Below, one piece after another: positions 1-5,526 of a stretch of 8,119 bases of DNA (positions are counted from its first letter, which is position 1; each line of letters begins with the position of its first letter). The position numbers were made by a program, and so were the translations under genes. Below the pieces are notes generated by a model. The model did no database searches. It saw only the letters and a list, made by a program, of their open reading frames with translations, and was not told the DNA's origin. This DNA comes from Thermoplasmata archaeon (GTDB lineage Archaea > Thermoplasmatota > DTKX01 > GCA-020343715), in contig CP070808.1 of assembly GCA_020343715.1 (NCBI GenBank), positions 110,773 to 118,891 on the forward strand, in the 5' to 3' direction.

Positions 1-350
1 CAGCAGCTGCCAAGGGTGGGGTTGTTCGCCCATTAAAAGGGATCGTGAGATGGGTTTAGACCGTCGTGAGACAGGTTTGTTGCTTTTCGATTGAGTTGTC
101 GGGTGTCTGAAGGGAAAGAGCCTTTAGTACGAGAGGAACAGGGCTCTGGAGCCTCTAGTCGACCAGTTGTCTGACAAGGCATTGCTGGGCAGCCACGCTC
201 CAAAGGATAAGAGCTGAAAGCATCTAAGCTCGAAGCCCGCCCCGAAAAGAGACACCCTAAGGCTCTCGCAGAAGACGAGATTGATAGGACGGGGGTGTAC
301 GCACCGAGGTTCGCCGAGGTGTTCAGCCCGCCGTTACTAACCGCTTAAGG
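1..350 (+). rRNA. 23S ribosomal RNA, 3' end (partial)
   Basis: This is the 3' part of domain V and domain VI of the large-subunit rRNA. The sarcin-ricin loop is intact at 126-139 (AGTACGAGAGGAAC), the site where elongation factors dock. The preceding stretch ending in GTCGTGAGACAGGTTTG (about 62-78) is the conserved end of the peptidyl-transferase domain. The gene enters from the left edge. The mature 3' end is estimated, by analogy with the terminal helix of other 23S rRNAs, near the GCTTAAGG at 343-350; I cannot fix it better than about 15 bases, and it may lie further right. The sequence after it (350-400) is presumably the trailing side of the processing stem. No tRNA or 5S rRNA follows. 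Confidence 0.96.
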
Positions 351-404
351 ATCGCGCTGCGGTGCTGGTTGCACAGTTTCATGGGATGCGTATGATCACT
401 TGCG

Positions 405-419
405 ACCTTCTCAGAAGGT
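405..419. repeat. 15-base inverted repeat after the 23S gene
   Basis: ACCTTCT and AGAAGGT flank a single C, giving a perfect inverted repeat about 55 bases past the rRNA end and 40 bases before the next promoter. As RNA it would fold with about five pairs and a five-base loop. It could be part of transcription termination of the rRNA unit or a protein-binding site. No T-run follows, so a terminator role is weak. Confidence 0.35.
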
Positions 420-456
420 AGTGGGTCAGCGTGAGCCCTGGCCACCCGTGCCAACC

Positions 457-465
457 GTTATATAC
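457..465 (+). promoter_or_regulatory. TATA box for the CARDB surface protein gene
   Basis: GTTATATAC lies in GC-rich surroundings. With the usual archaeal spacing, transcription would begin near 487. That is past the ATG at 477 but before the ATG at 507, so it argues for the downstream start and a leader of about 20 bases. Confidence 0.6.
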
Positions 466-506
466 GTCGGTGGGGCATGGGACCGGCCATCGGGTGGTTG
501 GATATC

Positions 507-1601
507 ATGTCGAACTTAGTTTCCATCCCTTCTGTCATCAGGTACGCGATAGCGGCCGCCGCGCTCGTCGCCGCGGTCCTCCTTGTCGTGGGCGGTGCTG
601 CGGCCCGCGACAACACCGGTCCTCCGGTGATCTTCGACATATCAGAGGGCGGGTACGCCTCCGATTGGTACGAGCTGAGCGTCTGGGTGAGCGGTGACAT
701 GATGATGGGCACATGCTACTACGGCATCGACACCGACGACCAGGGCCAGATGGTGGAGATGGAGGACAATGGGGCGGCCTACGTCGTCCGCATCGACCTG
801 ACTGGTTGGGAGGACGGGCCCTACACCCTCTACGTCAGGGCCTACAACACCACGGGCGAGACGGTGGAATCCAAGGTGGAGATCGACGTGGACAACAACT
901 CCCCCTTCGTAGAGGCCATCACCGATCACAGCCCCGTGTACGGAACCTTCGTGTTCTCCGGGCGCGCCGTGGACGCCTACCTCAACGAGAGCGCCGTCTA
1001 CATGATGATCGACGACATAGAGGCGGATGCGCTGGACCGGCCCATGACGAAGGTGGGGGACCACTTCGAGTATGAGCTGGACGCCACCACGCTGACCGAC
1101 GGGGAGCACTTCGCCCGGATTTGGGCCCACGACCTTTGGGGTAACAACAACAAGAGCGGGGCGGTGGTCCTGTCCGTCTCCAACAAGGCCAACCTGGTCA
1201 TCCTCAACGTCACGTGGACCAAGACGAAGGTCGAGGCCGGCGAGGACGTGGTCGCGGTCGTCACCATCAAGAACCAGGGAGGCGCGGCCGCCAGCGACTT
1301 CAAGGTAGGCATAATGGAGGGGGAGAAGGTGGTCGGCTCGACCAAGGTGACGGACCCCCTGGGATCGGGCGACGTCAGGGACGTGACCGTCAAGTGGAGC
1401 ATGGACGAGGAGGACTCCCGCGAGCTCTTCATAACCGTCGACCCCGACGACGACGTCGACGAGACGTACGAGCAGGACAACCAGTGGCCCGACTCTCAGA
1501 AGGTCACCTTCGAGGGAGGCACACCCGGTTTCGGGGCGGTGCTCATGCTGGCCGCCCTCGCGATGGCCTTGGTGCCTATCGCCTTCCAGCGTAGGCGATG
1601 A
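507..1601 (+). CDS. Secreted Ig-like/CARDB protein with PGF-type C-terminal sorting tail
   Basis: A 364-residue exported surface protein. Residues 12-33 form a hydrophobic signal segment ending in alanines. Residues 36-129 and 133-225 look like two Ig-like beta-sandwich repeats (each with an 'FVFSGRAVDAYLN' or 'YELSVWVSG' type strand and a D/N-rich end). Residues 228-335 match the CARDB fold, including TIKNQGGAAASDF and an acidic VDPDDDVDETYEQDNQ segment typical of its calcium-like loop. The tail is TPGFG (339-343), a membrane helix (344-360) and RRR, the layout of PGF-CTERM signals that archaeosortase removes before lipid attachment. An ATG at 477 would add ten polar residues, but it lies before the predicted transcription start, so 507 is preferred. 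The domains suggest an adhesive or scaffolding role; no catalytic motif is seen. It stands alone with its own promoter. Confidence 0.85.
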   Translation: MSNLVSIPSVIRYAIAAAALVAAVLLVVGGAAARDNTGPPVIFDISEGGYASDWYELSVWVSGDMMMGTCYYGIDTDDQGQMVEMEDNGAAYVVRIDLTGWEDGPYTLYVRAYNTTGETVESKVEIDVDNNSPFVEAITDHSPVYGTFVFSGRAVDAYLNESAVYMMIDDIEADALDRPMTKVGDHFEYELDATTLTDGEHFARIWAHDLWGNNNKSGAVVLSVSNKANLVILNVTWTKTKVEAGEDVVAVVTIKNQGGAAASDFKVGIMEGEKVVGSTKVTDPLGSGDVRDVTVKWSMDEEDSRELFITVDPDDDVDETYEQDNQWPDSQKVTFEGGTPGFGAVLMLAALAMALVPIAFQRRR

Positions 1602-1691
1602 TGGTCGACCCAGGGTCATTCGGGACCGGTATCCGGCCGTGGCCATCCACTTGTAGCTCAAAGTGTGAACCTTCTACACCTTGTGTTAGAG

Positions 1692-1699
1692 AGTATATC
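1692..1699 (+). promoter_or_regulatory. TATA box for the PepSY gene
   Basis: AGTATATC sits 41-48 bases before the ATG at 1740, predicting a transcript start near 1720 and a leader of about 20 bases that still contains the ribosome site at 1728-1734. Confidence 0.5.
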
Positions 1700-1727
1700 A
1701 ATCACAGGTCGTCTTGTTCGTGCTGAA

Positions 1728-1734
1728 GAGGTGA
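1728..1734 (+). promoter_or_regulatory. Shine-Dalgarno site deciding the 1740 start
   Basis: GAGGTGA, a direct complement of the archaeal 16S 3' tail, ends five bases before the ATG at 1740. This, with the promoter at 1692, rules out the in-frame GTG at 1665, which has no such site. Confidence 0.75.
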
Positions 1735-1739
1735 GACGA

Positions 1740-2042
1740 ATGGACGAGAAGACGAAGAAGGCAACGCTGGCCTCGATCGCCCTGACCCTGCTCGTGATGC
1801 TCACGGTGGTCGCTGTGGCGCAGACCGTGTTGGCATCCTCCGCGGACATCTCCGAGGAGGAGGCCAAGCAGATCGCCGAGGAGGAGACTGGCGGCATAGC
1901 CGGCGATGTCACGACCGAGAAGGAGGACGGAAGGCTCGTCTACGAGGTCCAGGTCGAGACCGACTCGGGGCCCGCCGAGGTTGAGATAGACGCAAACACC
2001 GGCGAGGTCCTCGAGGTCGAGAAGGGCAAGGACAACGACTGA
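1740..2042 (+). CDS. Exported PepSY-domain protein
   Basis: A 100-residue protein. Residues 8-33 are one hydrophobic segment (signal peptide or anchor) after a short basic start (MDEKTKK). Residues 38-95 are a single PepSY domain: a helix with SEEEAKQIAEEE, then strands around RLVYEVQVET and the hallmark end VEIDANTGEVLEVE. In the family, PepSY domains are small extracytoplasmic modules known as inhibitors in metalloprotease propeptides and found in many stand-alone secreted proteins whose targets are unknown. There is no protease nearby, so I do not infer a partner. The mature part is strongly acidic. It has its own promoter and ribosome site and is followed by a hairpin, so it is probably a single-gene unit. 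Confidence 0.85.
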   Translation: MDEKTKKATLASIALTLLVMLTVVAVAQTVLASSADISEEEAKQIAEEETGGIAGDVTTEKEDGRLVYEVQVETDSGPAEVEIDANTGEVLEVEKGKDND

Positions 2043-2077
2043 GGTTCCTATCCCACCTCCCCCCCGCATCGGCGCGG

Positions 2078-2096
2078 TGCTCCCTCCCGGGGAGCA
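2078..2096 (+). terminator. Hairpin after the PepSY gene, possible terminator
   Basis: TGCTCCC and GGGAGCA pair perfectly around a five-base loop, 36 bases past the stop codon and before the next promoter. No T-run follows; archaeal termination depends mainly on T-runs, so the hairpin may instead protect the mRNA end. Confidence 0.35.
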
Positions 2097-2113
2097 TCCG
2101 TCGATGCATCATC

Positions 2114-2121
2114 CCTTATAC
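2114..2121 (+). promoter_or_regulatory. TATA-like element for the membrane protein and regulator pair
   Basis: CCTTATAC would place the transcript start near 2143, leaving a leader of about 48 bases before the ATG at 2192. This is the only TATA-like sequence before the gene pair. Confidence 0.4.
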
Positions 2122-2177
2122 TCCTGCCTTCAATATCGGTCACGTCCCTCCAAACGCTCGGAGGATGTGGGAACCTT

Positions 2178-2183
2178 GGAGGT
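2178..2183 (+). promoter_or_regulatory. Shine-Dalgarno site deciding the 2192 start
   Basis: GGAGGT lies eight bases before the ATG at 2192. The earlier in-frame ATG at 2165 would add only a polar MWEPWRSPS stretch and has a weaker site (GGAGG at 2160-2164, directly against the ATG). Confidence 0.65.
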
Positions 2184-2191
2184 CACCATCT

Positions 2192-2491
2192 ATGGAATTC
2201 GCTGAATGGTTGTCTGGTGTACTATGGCTCATTGTGGCCATCATCTCGATAGTACCGATCTCGATATTCTTCCGGGCCTACAGGTCGGTCCCGAGCCGGA
2301 AGCTGCTGTACACGACAGTGGCGTTCTGCCTGTTCTTCGTCATGGGCATATTGCTATCGCTCCACGTGATCTTCCCCGGGAGCGAGGATTCCACCATCTA
2401 CCTCGAGGAGGAGGTCTGGTGGAGCGTCTCGGCCTTCCTGTGTCTGGCTATAATCGGCCTGTTCGTCATGGCCCTCACAACCAAGGAGTAG
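2192..2491 (+). CDS. Small three-helix membrane protein, partner of the downstream regulator
   Basis: A 99-residue integral membrane protein with predicted helices at about 7-27, 39-60 and 75-95. A basic loop (FRAYRSVPSRK, 27-37) between the first two helices should face the cytoplasm, and an acidic loop (PGSEDSTIYLEEE, 62-74) should face outside. No catalytic or metal-binding motif is visible. The helix-RAYR-SR-helix pattern resembles small membrane proteins of the kind labelled DUF7521 in haloarchaea, which also sit beside winged-helix regulators; that resemblance is from memory and by eye. The last codons (ACCAAGGAG) supply the ribosome site of the regulator gene, which begins four bases after this stop, so the two are probably translated together. 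A role as membrane sensor or anchor for the regulator is an inference. Confidence 0.8.
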   Translation: MEFAEWLSGVLWLIVAIISIVPISIFFRAYRSVPSRKLLYTTVAFCLFFVMGILLSLHVIFPGSEDSTIYLEEEVWWSVSAFLCLAIIGLFVMALTTKE

Positions 2492-2495
2492 TCCC

Positions 2496-3017
2496 ATGGA
2501 CGGCGAGGAGCTCTCCCTCGAGAATCAGCGAACGATATTCAGATACATCTCGGAGAGCCCGGGGGTCCACCTCCGAGGGCTCTCGGAGGGCACGGGCATC
2601 CCCCTCTCTACCGTCAGGTACCATATCAACTTCCTAGAGAAGAACGACATCGTCATCTCCAGGACCGAGGGGAACCAGAAGCAGTACTTCATCAACGGCA
2701 GGATATCTTCCTCGGACCGGGCCATCGCACCGCTGCTCCAGCAGAAGCGGTTCCGTGATATCATCTTGTTCCTACTGATCAGGCCGGGCAGCGGCCAGAA
2801 CGACGTAGCGGCGGAGCTGGGGCTCAAGACCTCGACCACCGCGAAGTACATGAGGATCCTGGAAGACAAGGGAGTCGTCAGGACGGAGAAGAACGGCCGG
2901 GGCAAGATGTGCTACATCACCGACGAGAGGCGCATCGTCGAACTGCTCCTCACCTACAGAAAGTCGTTCTGGGACCGGTTCGTGGACAATGCCTTGGAGA
3001 TCTACTTCGAGCGCTGA
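2496..3017 (+). CDS. Tandem winged-helix DNA-binding transcriptional regulator
   Basis: A 173-residue protein built from two winged helix-turn-helix domains. The first is at about 8-68, with recognition region HLRGLSEGTGIPLSTVRYHINFLEKNDIV and a wing ending KQYFINGR. The second is at about 82-148, with QNDVAAELGLKTSTTAKYMRILEDKGVV and a wing EKNGRGKMCYITDERR. A C-terminal helix (150-172) may dimerise. The pattern belongs to the broad ArsR/MarR-like archaeal group; double-domain versions are common in Thermoplasmata and in methanogens. No cysteine or histidine cluster suggests metal sensing (the only Cys is 139). It follows the membrane protein gene by four bases with the AAGGAG at 2483-2488 as ribosome site. 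The target is unknown. Possible sites include its own promoter or the secreted protein gene just downstream. Confidence 0.88.
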   Translation: MDGEELSLENQRTIFRYISESPGVHLRGLSEGTGIPLSTVRYHINFLEKNDIVISRTEGNQKQYFINGRISSSDRAIAPLLQQKRFRDIILFLLIRPGSGQNDVAAELGLKTSTTAKYMRILEDKGVVRTEKNGRGKMCYITDERRIVELLLTYRKSFWDRFVDNALEIYFER

Positions 3018-3048
3018 GAAAGGTCCTCGACCCGTCCACACTTTGTGT

Positions 3049-3064
3049 CATAATCCCTTTTATC
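3049..3064 (+). promoter_or_regulatory. Promoter region of the 3097 gene
   Basis: Two overlapping TATA-like elements, CATAATCC and CTTTTATC, lie 33-48 bases before the ATG at 3097 and predict a short leader containing GAGGTGA (3086-3092), four bases before the start. An ACAC-TTT-GTGT inverted repeat (3038-3048) directly abuts the promoter on its upstream side and could be an operator. Confidence 0.45.
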
Positions 3065-3096
3065 TCCCAAATCCTGTATGTGGTTGAGGTGAATAA

Positions 3097-3873
3097 ATGG
3101 ATAAGAACACCGCACTACCCCTAGTGGTAGCCATCGCCCTGTTCGTCGCCGGTGTGACGGCCGGGGCACTCACGATGACCGTAGTGGACGACACCGGGTC
3201 GCCGACCGGCAATCGGCAGCGAGGGATAACCTTCGACGACCCCTACGAGCCGACCATCGACCCTGCGGACTTCGTAAAGGGCATCGATAACCCCTACTAC
3301 CCCATGGTCCCTGGGACCGTTTGGGTCTACGAGGGCACGTCCGAGGAGGGGCTGGAGCGCATAGAGTTCCGGGTCCTCGAGGAGACCCGGACGGTGATGG
3401 GCGTGGAGTGCGTCGTGGTCCGGGACACCGTATCGATCGACGGGGAGGTCATCGAGGACACGTACGACTGGTTCGCCCAGGACGTGGACGGGAACGTCTG
3501 GTACTTCGGGGAGGACTCCAAGGAGATCGAGAACGGCCAGGTGGTCAGCACCGCGGGCTCTTGGGAGGCCGGTGTGGACGGGGCCCTCCCGGGGATCATA
3601 ATGTTGGCCGAACCCTACGTTGGGATCACCTACCGCCAGGAGTTCTATGCGGGCGAGGCCGAGGACATGGCCACGGTGCTGGACCTGGACGGCACCATCT
3701 CCATCCGAGGCGATGTCTACCACGACGTCCTCGTCCTCAAGGCATTCACCCCCCTCGATCCCGACTCGGTGGAGTACAACTTCGTCGTCCCAGGTGTGGG
3801 AATCGTTGCCGAGGGGCCCCTGGACAACCCCGTTGGGAGGGTCGAGCTGGTCGACCACACTCCTCCTGGATAG
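3097..3873 (+). CDS. Secreted protein of a widespread uncharacterised family
   Basis: A 258-residue protein with a short basic start and a hydrophobic signal or anchor segment (6-29). The mature part has the landmarks of a family I know only as hypothetical proteins in many bacteria (for example actinobacteria and soil proteobacteria): DPADFVKGIDNPYYPMVPGTVWVYEG (55-80), MGVECVVVRDTVSIDGEVIEDTYDWFAQDVDGNVWYFGED (101-140), then GSWEAGVDGALPGIIM (154-169), YRQEFYAGEAEDMA (179-192) and a closing VVPGVGIVAEG (230-240). The fold appears to be all beta strand, with several invariant Trp, Tyr and Asp positions; no known catalytic triad or metal motif is visible. There is no lipobox cysteine. It has its own promoter and an excellent ribosome site. 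Its function is unknown. Confidence 0.82.
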   Translation: MDKNTALPLVVAIALFVAGVTAGALTMTVVDDTGSPTGNRQRGITFDDPYEPTIDPADFVKGIDNPYYPMVPGTVWVYEGTSEEGLERIEFRVLEETRTVMGVECVVVRDTVSIDGEVIEDTYDWFAQDVDGNVWYFGEDSKEIENGQVVSTAGSWEAGVDGALPGIIMLAEPYVGITYRQEFYAGEAEDMATVLDLDGTISIRGDVYHDVLVLKAFTPLDPDSVEYNFVVPGVGIVAEGPLDNPVGRVELVDHTPPG

Positions 3874-3915
3874 AGATAGAGAGGAAGTCGAACTGTCAAA
3901 TCCGTCACAAATCTC

Positions 3916-3923
3916 TTTAAATA
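3916..3923 (+). promoter_or_regulatory. TATA box before the structured RNA candidate
   Basis: TTTAAATA within an AT-rich patch (3905-3924) after the 3097 gene. The expected start is near 3944-3948, which is just where the paired structure described next begins (3950). It is more than 200 bases from the ATG at 4125, too far to give an ordinary short archaeal leader. Confidence 0.5.
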
Positions 3924-3944
3924 CGAACCTGTGGTTCAATAACC

Positions 3945-4070
3945 CGCCTGGAACTGGGACTGGAGGGGCTGGCCGTTTCCCCAGAGGACCTCTCTCCCAT
4001 GGCGGCCAGCTCCTTTCCGGGCGTCCTTTATTCTGTGAGTCAAGTCCACATCCAGTCAGAACGTTCCGAG
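3945..4070 (+). ncRNA. Candidate structured RNA: leader element or small RNA gene
   Basis: Hand folding shows an outer stem, GGAAC (3950-3954) with GTTCC (4063-4067) and GACTGG (3958-3963) with CCAGTC (4052-4057), separated by a small internal loop. Inside it a long hairpin pairs 3964-3975 with 4003-4014 (twelve pairs, one G-U), capped by a pyrimidine-rich loop that can itself form AGAG/CTCT (3983-3995). A smaller arm is possible at TGTG (4034-4037) with CACA (4047-4050). The result is a junction RNA of about 120 bases beginning at the predicted transcript start. It could be a leader controlling the molybdenum enzyme gene 55 bases later, or a separate small RNA. It is not a family I recognise. 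It lacks the conserved 5S rRNA loop sequences. No energy calculation or comparison could be made. Confidence 0.35.
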
Positions 4071-4124
4071 ATTCTGGTGAACATTCATAAGCAGGCAACA
4101 CACTGGTGAGGCCGGTCCATTCCC

Positions 4125-5138
4125 ATGAACAAGTACCGTGCAGTCCTTGTTCTGTTCCTCGTCATCATGGCGGTGGTCCTGGCCTGGGTCATCAACGACG
4201 TGGCAACGGAGGGGGAGATCACCCCCAACGACGAGTTCTTCGAGCTGTCCATAGGACGACAACCGGACATTGACGGGGACGCTTGGACCCTCACGATAAC
4301 CGGGCTCGTTGAGAACGAGACCGTCCTCTCCCTGGCGGATATCAGGGCCATGAACTCCACCGAGGTGACGGCCATCCTCAAGTGCGTGGAGGGACCCTCG
4401 GGGACCGCTGTCTGGAGGGGGGTCCCCCTGGGCGAGGTCCTCGACGCCGTCGGCGTCCAGGATGGGGCCGAGGAGGTGGTGTTCCGGGCCTCCGACGGCT
4501 ACCACTCCAGCCTCACCATGGAGGAGGCGTACGAGGGGGACGTGCTCCTGTGCTACGAGATGAACGGCGAGCCCCTGCCCCGGGGACAGGGTTACCCCCT
4601 CAAGCTGGTTGCCCCTGGCAAGTACGGCTACAAGTGGGTCAAGTGGATCCACACCATCGAGGTCGTCGACTACGACCACAAGGGCTACTGGGAGTCCAGG
4701 GGTTGGGACGACCATGCGGAGATCACGCCCCTGGCCGAGTGGGCGCCCCACGCTCTGGGCCTGACCGTCGCTGCTATCCTTGGAGGCTTCTCGCTTATTG
4801 GAGGCCTCCGGTTCTCCCGCGAGACCCGCTTCTGGAGGGACCTTCCCGAGTGGTTCAACAGGGGCTTCCACGTCGGCGTGTCATGGGGGTTCTTCGCCGT
4901 CCTCTACCCCGTGTTCGCGTACTGGGTTGTCACCACCGTCATTAGGAGAGGTGACATATTCTACTCCAGCCACGGCATCCTGGCCCTGCTGTCGGTATCG
5001 CTGCTGACCATCGGTCTCGTCATGGGTTATGCCCTCGAACGAGGCAGGGAGGATGTCCGCAGCTTCCACCTGGTCTCGAACCTGATGGGCTACCTGCTAC
5101 TGCTGGCGACGATAGCCTTCGGGCTCATCAGGATTTAG
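4125..5138 (+). CDS. Membrane-anchored molybdopterin oxidoreductase with cytochrome b-like domain
   Basis: A 337-residue protein. Residues 6-23 are an N-terminal anchor or signal. Residues 35-185 are a sulfite-oxidase-type molybdopterin-binding domain: WTLTITGLVENETVLSLADIRAM, then LKCVEG with Cys87 as the expected molybdenum ligand, WRGVPLGEVLDAVG (97-110), GYPLKLVAPGKYGYKWVKWI (156-175) and the closing IEVVDYDHKGYWESRGW. The family oxidises or reduces small oxo compounds such as sulfite, or repairs oxidised methionine. Residues 208-336 hold four membrane helices (about 208-230, 248-271, 283-304, 315-335), and each starts with a histidine (209, 249, 283, 315), as expected if they bind two b hemes. 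The active domain would face outside and pass electrons into or out of the membrane. The ATG has GGTGAG 14 bases upstream, a loose site. The substrate cannot be read from sequence. Confidence 0.86.
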   Translation: MNKYRAVLVLFLVIMAVVLAWVINDVATEGEITPNDEFFELSIGRQPDIDGDAWTLTITGLVENETVLSLADIRAMNSTEVTAILKCVEGPSGTAVWRGVPLGEVLDAVGVQDGAEEVVFRASDGYHSSLTMEEAYEGDVLLCYEMNGEPLPRGQGYPLKLVAPGKYGYKWVKWIHTIEVVDYDHKGYWESRGWDDHAEITPLAEWAPHALGLTVAAILGGFSLIGGLRFSRETRFWRDLPEWFNRGFHVGVSWGFFAVLYPVFAYWVVTTVIRRGDIFYSSHGILALLSVSLLTIGLVMGYALERGREDVRSFHLVSNLMGYLLLLATIAFGLIRI

Positions 5139-5140
5139 CG

Positions 5141-5178
5141 GGGTGTGATACACCCATGTGGGACGTGGGATGCCACAT
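5141..5178. terminator. Two tandem hairpins between convergent genes
   Basis: GGGTGT-gat-ACACCC (5141-5155) is followed directly by ATGTGG...CCACAT (5156-5178), starting two bases past the stop of the oxidoreductase gene. The opposite-strand zinc protein gene ends 72 bases away. Both hairpins read equally from either strand, so they could end or stabilise transcripts from both sides. T-runs are absent. Confidence 0.4.
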
Positions 5179-5249
5179 CCATAGAGGACGCAGGTATGCC
5201 GCGTCCTATCGTTATTCTCGGAAGGTGTCTTCGCTGGTCTACTACCTCT

Positions 5250-5429
5250 TCAATAGCGCCGGGGTGGCCGGTGCTTCTGGAAGCAGTCCCTGCAGTAGAC
5301 GGGCCTCTTGCCGTCCGGCTTGAATGGGACCTCTCCCTCCTGCCCACAATCGGAGCAGGTGATCTTGTGCATCTCGCGGGGGGCCCTGTCGTAGCCACCA
5401 CGCCTGTCGTCGTACCTTCCGTTGCTCAT
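5250..5429 (-). CDS. Small CxxC-x17-CxxC zinc-ribbon protein
   Basis: Reading the minus strand gives a 59-residue protein starting MSNGRYDDRRGGYDRAPREM and ending QKHRPPRRY. Cysteines fall as CSDC (25-28), exactly 17 residues, then CRDC (46-49), the signature of the CxxC-x17-CxxC family found in archaea and in many small-genome bacteria. The stretch between (EVPFKPDGKRPVYC) matches the family core closely. The four cysteines should bind one zinc. The N-terminal Arg/Gly/Asp/Tyr-rich arm and the basic tail suggest nucleic-acid contact, but the family has no proven function. AAAGGA lies five bases before the ATG. The gene lies downstream of the DUF5655 gene on the same strand but has its own TATA box. 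It is short enough to be missed by a 60-residue cutoff. Confidence 0.87.
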   Translation of the reverse strand: MSNGRYDDRRGGYDRAPREMHKITCSDCGQEGEVPFKPDGKRPVYCRDCFQKHRPPRRY

Positions 5430-5492
5430 GGAAATCCTTTCCTCGGGTTCGCCAAACAGGGTCTGGCGCCCGGTCGGGCATAGGGAGACGTG

Positions 5493-5501
5493 GTATATAT
5501 T
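5493..5501 (-). promoter_or_regulatory. TATA box for the CxxC protein gene
   Basis: GTATATATT on the plus strand reads AATATATAC on the minus strand. It predicts a start near 5470 and a leader of about 40 bases to the ATG at 5429. No plus-strand gene follows it, so the minus orientation is chosen. Confidence 0.5.
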
Positions 5502-5526
5502 GATTGGTACTCCCGACGGGTAAGGT

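Noticed and set aside
1698..2112. Long minus-strand frames opposite the PepSY gene
   Set aside because: They are shadows of the plus-strand gene caused by GC-rich codons; the translations are Arg/Leu/Gly-rich with no family features.
1659..3045. A shared nine-base word, CAAAGTGTG (1659-1667 and, inverted, 3037-3045), before two secreted protein genes
   Set aside because: Shared nine-base words are expected by chance in 8 kb on two strands, and the distances to the two promoters differ.
3945..4070. The structured RNA as a displaced 5S rRNA gene
   Set aside because: Its length (about 118 bases), closing stem and two-arm layout recall 5S rRNA, but the conserved loop sequences (the CCGAAC and AAGTTAAG type segments) are absent and the first arm is one long unbroken helix.
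3999..4109. A 36-codon frame starting ATGGCGGCC within the leader of the oxidoreductase gene
   Set aside because: No ribosome site lies before it, the peptide (MAASSFPGVLYSVSQVHIQS...) has no recognisable feature, and most of its bases are accounted for by the paired RNA structure.
4074..4109. Direct repeat CTGGTGA (4074-4080 and 4103-4109) before the oxidoreductase gene
   Set aside because: Seven bases, only two copies; the second may simply be the loose ribosome site.
5145..5483. A 112-codon plus-strand frame across the CxxC gene
   Set aside because: The minus strand carries the exact CxxC-x17-CxxC protein with promoter and ribosome site; the plus frame matches nothing known and covers the hairpins at 5141-5178.
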